From contig JAIXMP010000019.1 in the NCBI GenBank assembly GCA_025677815.1, forward strand, positions 806,001 to 870,000: a stretch of 64,000 bases of DNA. Reading direction: 5' to 3'. Position 1 is the first letter of the stretch. Every line of letters begins with the position of its first letter. Shown here one piece after another: positions 59,708-64,000 of this stretch. The position numbers and the translations under genes are program-made. Under the pieces are notes generated by a model that made no database searches, was not told the DNA's origin, and worked only from the letters and a program-made list of their open reading frames with translations. The stretch is from Phascolomyces articulosus (lineage: Eukaryota; Mucoromycota; Mucoromycetes; Mucorales; Lichtheimiaceae).

Positions 59708-61679
59708 ATGACGGCGAACCATCCCCGTCATTCACAACGGTCTAGCTCAACGTCAGTGACTTCATCCTCAAACGTTGTAGGAGTTCATTATCGAGTAGGT
59801 CGAAAGATTGGTGAAGGAAGTTTTGGCATTATTTATGAAGGTAAAAGAATTTTTTTATTTTTTTGTCCACACATACACACACACAAACACACTATACCAC
59901 ACCACCACCATACGCACCACCTCACCTTGTTACTATGGACGCAACTTTTCCAAAAAAAGAAAAAAATAATAATATATACCATGAAGAAGAACTCATAAAC
60001 ACACCCTATAACACCTCTCTTTCTCTCTCTCTTTTTTTATTTTCAGGTACCAACCTATTAAATAATCAACAAGTTGCTATTAAATTTGAACCAAGGAAAT
60101 CAGATGCACCTCAATTACGGGATGAATATCGAACATATAAAATCCTTGCTGGGTTAAGTATGTTGTTGTTTATTATTGTTGTTACATTTTAGGGGAAACC
60201 AAAAAAAAAAAGGGTCAGTGTGTAAACGATCCAACTAACAACAAATCCTATTTATCAGATGGTATACCCACAGCTTATTATTTCGGTCAAGAAGGACTTC
60301 ATAATATTCTTGTCATAGATATGTTAGGTCCAAGTTTAGAAGATTTATTTGATATGTGTAGTCGACGATTTAGTGTCAAAACCGTAGCCATGCTTGCAAA
60401 ACAAATGGTAAACAACAACTAAAAAAAATTCCCTTGTTTACTTTTTTTTTAAAAATACTAAATCAACCTTTCAAAAAAAACACTAGATTACCAGAGTTCA
60501 AAGTATTCATGAAAAAAATTTGATCTACAGAGATATCAAACCTGATAACTTTTTAATTGGAAGACCAGGCACCAAAAATGCTAATTTGATCTATATGATT
60601 GATTTTGGCATGGCTAAACAATATCGTGATCCAAAAACAAAACAACATATTCCTTATCGTGAACGAAAAAGTTTATCAGGCACAGCACGATATATGAGTA
60701 TTAATACACATTTGGGAAGAGGTTAGATTTTGACGTTTTTTTTTTATATTTTTATATTTTTATATATGTATGTATGCAAAGAAAAATAAGGTTTTTTACT
60801 AAATAGATTTCTATTTAGAACAATCACGGAGAGATGATTTAGAATCCTTGGGTCATGTTTTCATGTATTTCTTAAGAGGTGCTTTACCATGGCAAGGATT
60901 AAAAGCAGCAACAAATAAACAAAAATATGAAAAGATTGGTGAAAAGAAACAATCCACAGCCGTTAAGGATTTATGTGAAGGATACCCAGGTAAAGTGAAA
61001 ATCTAAGAAACAAAGAGATTATGCAGAAAAAAAAGAGAGTATACGTTTTTAGATGATTAAAAAATATGCCCGATGGTTGAATTTGTAGAGGAGTTTGGAA
61101 TATACTTGCAGTATTCTCGGAAACTCGGATTTGAAGATACACCCGATTATGATTTCTTACGTGATTTATTTAATCGTGTATTAAAGACCATGGGTGAAAC
61201 GGATGATGGTGTTTATGATTGGATGTTATTAAATAATGGCAAAGGATGGGAGGTAAGACTTATTATTATTATTTGGGATAAGCAAAGGAACAAATGAATT
61301 TTTTTAACTTACAAAAAAAAAACTATATGATTAGCATCGTTCTTCTTTACATCGTAATCAATCTGAACGTCATGGTGCTGTAGCTGCGTTGAACAATGTA
61401 GCAGGAGGCAATGTAGGAGGATGGACTAATGGAAAACGAGATTCTTCAGGTAATAATAATAATCATCGACATTCGAAACAAAGGATGAGTAGCAGTGGAC
61501 AACAACATCCTTATCGATCTTCGCAAGGCATGATGATGAATGCAAACCAACCCGTAACATATCAAAATGTTGATACCAATGCTTTACATCATACCAATGG
61601 CCGTGATGCTGAATCTCTTCGTAAAGGTGGCTTTTGGTATAGTTTATGTTCCATTGTCACTTGCAATACCTGCTCTTAA
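59708..61679 (+). CDS. YCK1/2: Membrane-anchored casein kinase I (Yck/CK1-gamma type)
   Basis: Seven exons (59,708-59,840; 60,047-60,157; 60,259-60,407; 60,487-60,721; 60,819-60,989; 61,089-61,252; 61,335-61,679) give 435 residues. The kinase domain begins about residue 27: [15 protein letters not shown] (ATP loop), VAIKFEP (Lys), [14 protein letters not shown] (catalytic loop), MIDFGMA (DFG) and [14 protein letters not shown] (the CK1 signature, which replaces APE). [20 protein letters not shown] and VYDWMLLNN complete it. A low-complexity Asn/Ser/Gln/His tail leads to a C-terminal cysteine cluster ([13 protein letters not shown]). In Yck1/2 and CK1-gamma, C-terminal Cys are palmitoylated and hold the kinase at the plasma membrane; here they are spaced rather than a terminal CC. 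Expected roles are endocytosis, nutrient sensing and polarity. Direct splice phases support the whole model. Confidence 0.95.
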
Positions 61680-62442
61680 TCAACACCATAATATATATAT
61701 ATATATATATATATATTTATCTTTATATCTATTCAATTTCATTTATCCTATCTATGGATGGGAAAGAATGGGGTTGTTCTATACACTCAAAAACAACATT
61801 GAGTAGTTTTCTCTTTTTCTTTTCAACATCAATGTGTGTGTGTTAGTTCTTTTCTTTTAAAACGAGCAAGATCTTTTATTTTATTTTTTTCTGGATGTTT
61901 CTTTTCTCTTTTTTTTTTCTACATATTTCATTTTCTACTTGCAACGCATGATTCAATTGACCTTAGCATTCATTCCTATTTTAACGCAAAACCCTAACTT
62001 TTTCATAATTGTAAAGCAGCAAGTTTTTTTTTTTTTTTTTTCCCTTTCTCTCTCTCGTTTTTTTTTTTGTAACTATTATTTTATTACCTTTCTATTTCCT
62101 TTTTTTTTCTTTATTAATTAAAAAAAATAATAATAATAGTTATTTTTTATAATATATTATAATTTTTTTATTGACATACAAAAAGAAGACGATGGATGAT
62201 GATATTTGATGCAATGTCAAATAGTATTTCAAATATTTAAATTTATATAGTCAGTTTCACTTTGTCATACTTTGAAAAAAAATGCATGTGAACCCACACT
62301 GACAACAAATCAATCTTTTATGTGTCATTATTGATGGGAAAAAAAAAGAAAGGGATGGGGGACTTGTATATTTAAACTGTCAAATTATACAATCAAGGGG
62401 GTCAAAAGCAGATACTGTTCGTTCAACCACACTTTTACACTT
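61680..62442. other. 3' flank of the casein kinase gene, low complexity
   Basis: A (TA)n run (61,690-61,716), long T tracts and no coding evidence. Confidence 0.5.
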
Positions 62443-62444
62443 TA

Positions 62445-62622
62445 CAGTCAACCCTCGGTTTTTGCAACTCAGTTTTTTGTTAACTCTACACTTCTTGCAA
62501 CGAGTTCTTGGAGTTATGATCATAGAAATGCCAGGATATGTGCTCCCAAACGATGTAAAATATCGTTATAGGCATCACTTTCCATGGAATTCCCAATTTG
62601 CAAAAAAAAAGGGGGTTGGCTG
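62445..62622. mobile_element. 178-bp pogo-like MITE
   Basis: The left end is CAGTCAACCCTCGGTTTTTG and then CAA. The right end read on the opposite strand is CAGCCAACCCCCTTTTTTTT and then TGCAA. Both are directly flanked by TA (62,443-62,444 and 62,623-62,624). Imperfect 23-25 bp inverted repeats starting CAG, a TA target duplication and no coding capacity fit a pogo/Tigger-family MITE. Its ends differ from those of the 46.3-kb element, so it belongs to a separate family. Confidence 0.8.
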
Positions 62623-62624
62623 TA

Positions 62625-62971
62625 CTGCTGCAAAACTGAAGATAAAAAAAAATAGCTACGTAATCCACAATGCCTTGTCTCCACTGTTCGAAAGATGATG
62701 CAAGAATTCAATGGAGAATATCCAATTGTTCATTTCAATATCATGTTTGATAGCTGTCGTGCAAGTTGTAAGTACCCAGTGGAAAAATACAGATTTATAT
62801 ACTCAGCCTTTGAATGATGAATAACATTTATCATTGGTTTCAATACTATAGATCACTATATATTTAGATTTAGGCATTGTCCCTAAAAACATCAGAAGTA
62901 AGCATTTGTTTGTTTGTTTTTTTATATCTGAAAGAACAATTGACTTGGATACTTCGAAGAATAACTCTTAC

Positions 62972-63018
<47 letters not shown>

Positions 63019-63691
63019 GATTAGACGAGAATTGTGATCATTGATCTCAAAAAAAATAGAACGATTAGTAGAGATGCTTTGTATTCTTATTTTCCTTTTC
63101 TTCTATACATATACCGGTATATGTATATGGCAATCTTTTAATCATTTAATAATAGACTCATATTGCATATATACCGTAATGAAAGTAAAATTACTCAAGA
63201 CGTCGATTTCGACTTTTGAACCCTAATTCGCTACCTCGTCACTCACATATCCTGACCAGTCAATACCGTGTCATCATCCTTTAAATACTGCATCGATTTT
63301 AAATTCAAATTGTAATACTGTCATTATTTTATTCCTTTTTTATTGCTCTCGTTCTTTTTCTCTCCTCTCCTTTTTCTTTTTCTCACTTCTTTTTTGATTA
63401 TATACGTATATATAATTGTATTTATTATCAATACAGTGGCCCCCCATTAATTTCAACTTATTTCATTTCAAGCCCTCAATAATTTCCAGTATAATTCCTC
63501 GCTCATAATTTCATGGTTTTGAAACAAATATGTAGCAATAAGTGACATCGATAAGTATTTTAACATGTAAATGAATGAAACTTTACGGCACACATATGCT
63601 TTTTATTGTTGTTGGAAAAAAAAGAAAAGAAATGATAATGGTATTAAATGCAAAAAAAAAGAAGAAGCATGGAATGGATGATTGAGGGTTT
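62625..63691. other. Short relics and simple repeats
   Basis: A coding-like piece at about 62,688-62,768 (MMQEFNGEYPIVHFNIMFDS, before GTAAGT) may be a lone decayed exon. A (CT)n-(AT)n compound microsatellite spans 62,971-63,018. At 63,434 TACAGTGGCCCCCCATTAAT looks like another CAGT-starting transposon end, but no partner end is seen. Nothing else is supported. Confidence 0.4.
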
Positions 63692-63942
63692 TTAAGGATG
63701 AGACGGAGATGGGTTATTACTATTATTATTGGCTAAAGAAGGTGATCCTCTACTAGATACTGCTGGGCTAGATCGACCACGACCACTTGGTGGTACCATG
63801 GGTCGAAATGCGAACTTCGTTCTAATAAAAAAAAGGGAGTGTGGTTAGCCATATTGGTAATGAAGAGTCATTTACACATAATAGAGATTGAGAAAAAGAA
63901 CTCACTTGCAAGTGGAACAAACTGGTGACCATGAACAGAAAA
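63692..63942 (-). CDS. 3' end of an unidentified gene, cut by the window edge
   Basis: Two minus-strand exons are visible: 63,942-63,906 and 63,821-63,692, joined in phase across a GTGAGT...TTAG intron. They encode FCSWSPVCSTCKTKFAFRPM, then VPPSGRGRSSPAVSSRGSPS and an Asn/Ser/Pro-rich end NNNSNNPSPSHP with TAA. The spacing C-x6-C-x2-C may be the last half of a zinc-binding domain; the basic Ser/Pro tail looks disordered. Upstream exons lie beyond 64,000, so the family cannot be named. Confidence 0.6.
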
Positions 63943-64000
63943 CTAATAAAACAGTCATATATTATTATCATACTCTCATCAATATCATACAAATATGCCC

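Overview
The window looks like nuclear DNA of an early-diverging filamentous fungus, most likely a Mucoromycota (Mucorales-type) species. This is inferred from the strong A+T bias, many 50-150 base introns with GTAAGT-type donors and TAG/CAG acceptors, T-rich gene flanks, and the character of the proteins. No database search was possible, so the taxon is an inference. There are no CRISPR arrays, prokaryotic operons or intact tRNA/rRNA genes.

Layout. (1) 0-12.4 kb is a gene-poor, repeat- and relic-rich stretch. It holds unrecognised exon-like fragments at the left edge, a diverged tandem duplication at 5.9-6.3 kb, a diverged copy of a dispersed repeat at 8.5-9.5 kb, and a clear Old Yellow Enzyme pseudogene (11.1-12.2 kb, minus). 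(2) 12.9-16.3 kb and 36.0-39.4 kb are the two arms of a nearly identical inverted repeat of about 3.4 kb. It continues outward for about 0.5 kb at clearly lower identity. (3) The 19.7 kb between the arms holds an 8 kb gene desert, a 1,661-residue membrane-anchored DUF3712 protein (24.2-29.8 kb, plus), the convergent tRNA acetylation adaptor TAN1 (30.3-31.7 kb, minus), and a small secreted glutamate-rich protein (34.5-35.2 kb, plus) next to the right arm. (4) 40-49 kb is a transposon and gene graveyard: a disabled lineage-specific gene, a LINE-like reverse transcriptase fragment, a 34-base piece of the 18S rRNA 3' end, a 654-bp pogo/Tigger-type element with a decayed transposase start, and duplicated exon-like relics. 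(5) 50.6-61.7 kb is a compact array of five ordinary intron-rich genes, all on the plus strand: a secreted GDSL esterase, the HMG-box protein NHP6, the mitochondrial carrier MTM1/SLC25A39-40, dUTPase DUT1, and a membrane-type casein kinase I (Yck family). (6) 61.7-64.0 kb holds a 178-bp pogo-like MITE and the 3' end of an unidentified minus-strand gene.

The housekeeping genes do not form one pathway; their clustering reads as normal compact fungal gene order. The most unusual architecture is the large inverted repeat enclosing a 20-kb gene-bearing segment. Its mosaic identity profile, with a related third copy nearby, suggests recent gene conversion or duplicative inversion. Other points worth attention are the two-module DUF3712 protein with a GC-AG intron and the iterated 13-bp motif inside the pogo-derived element.
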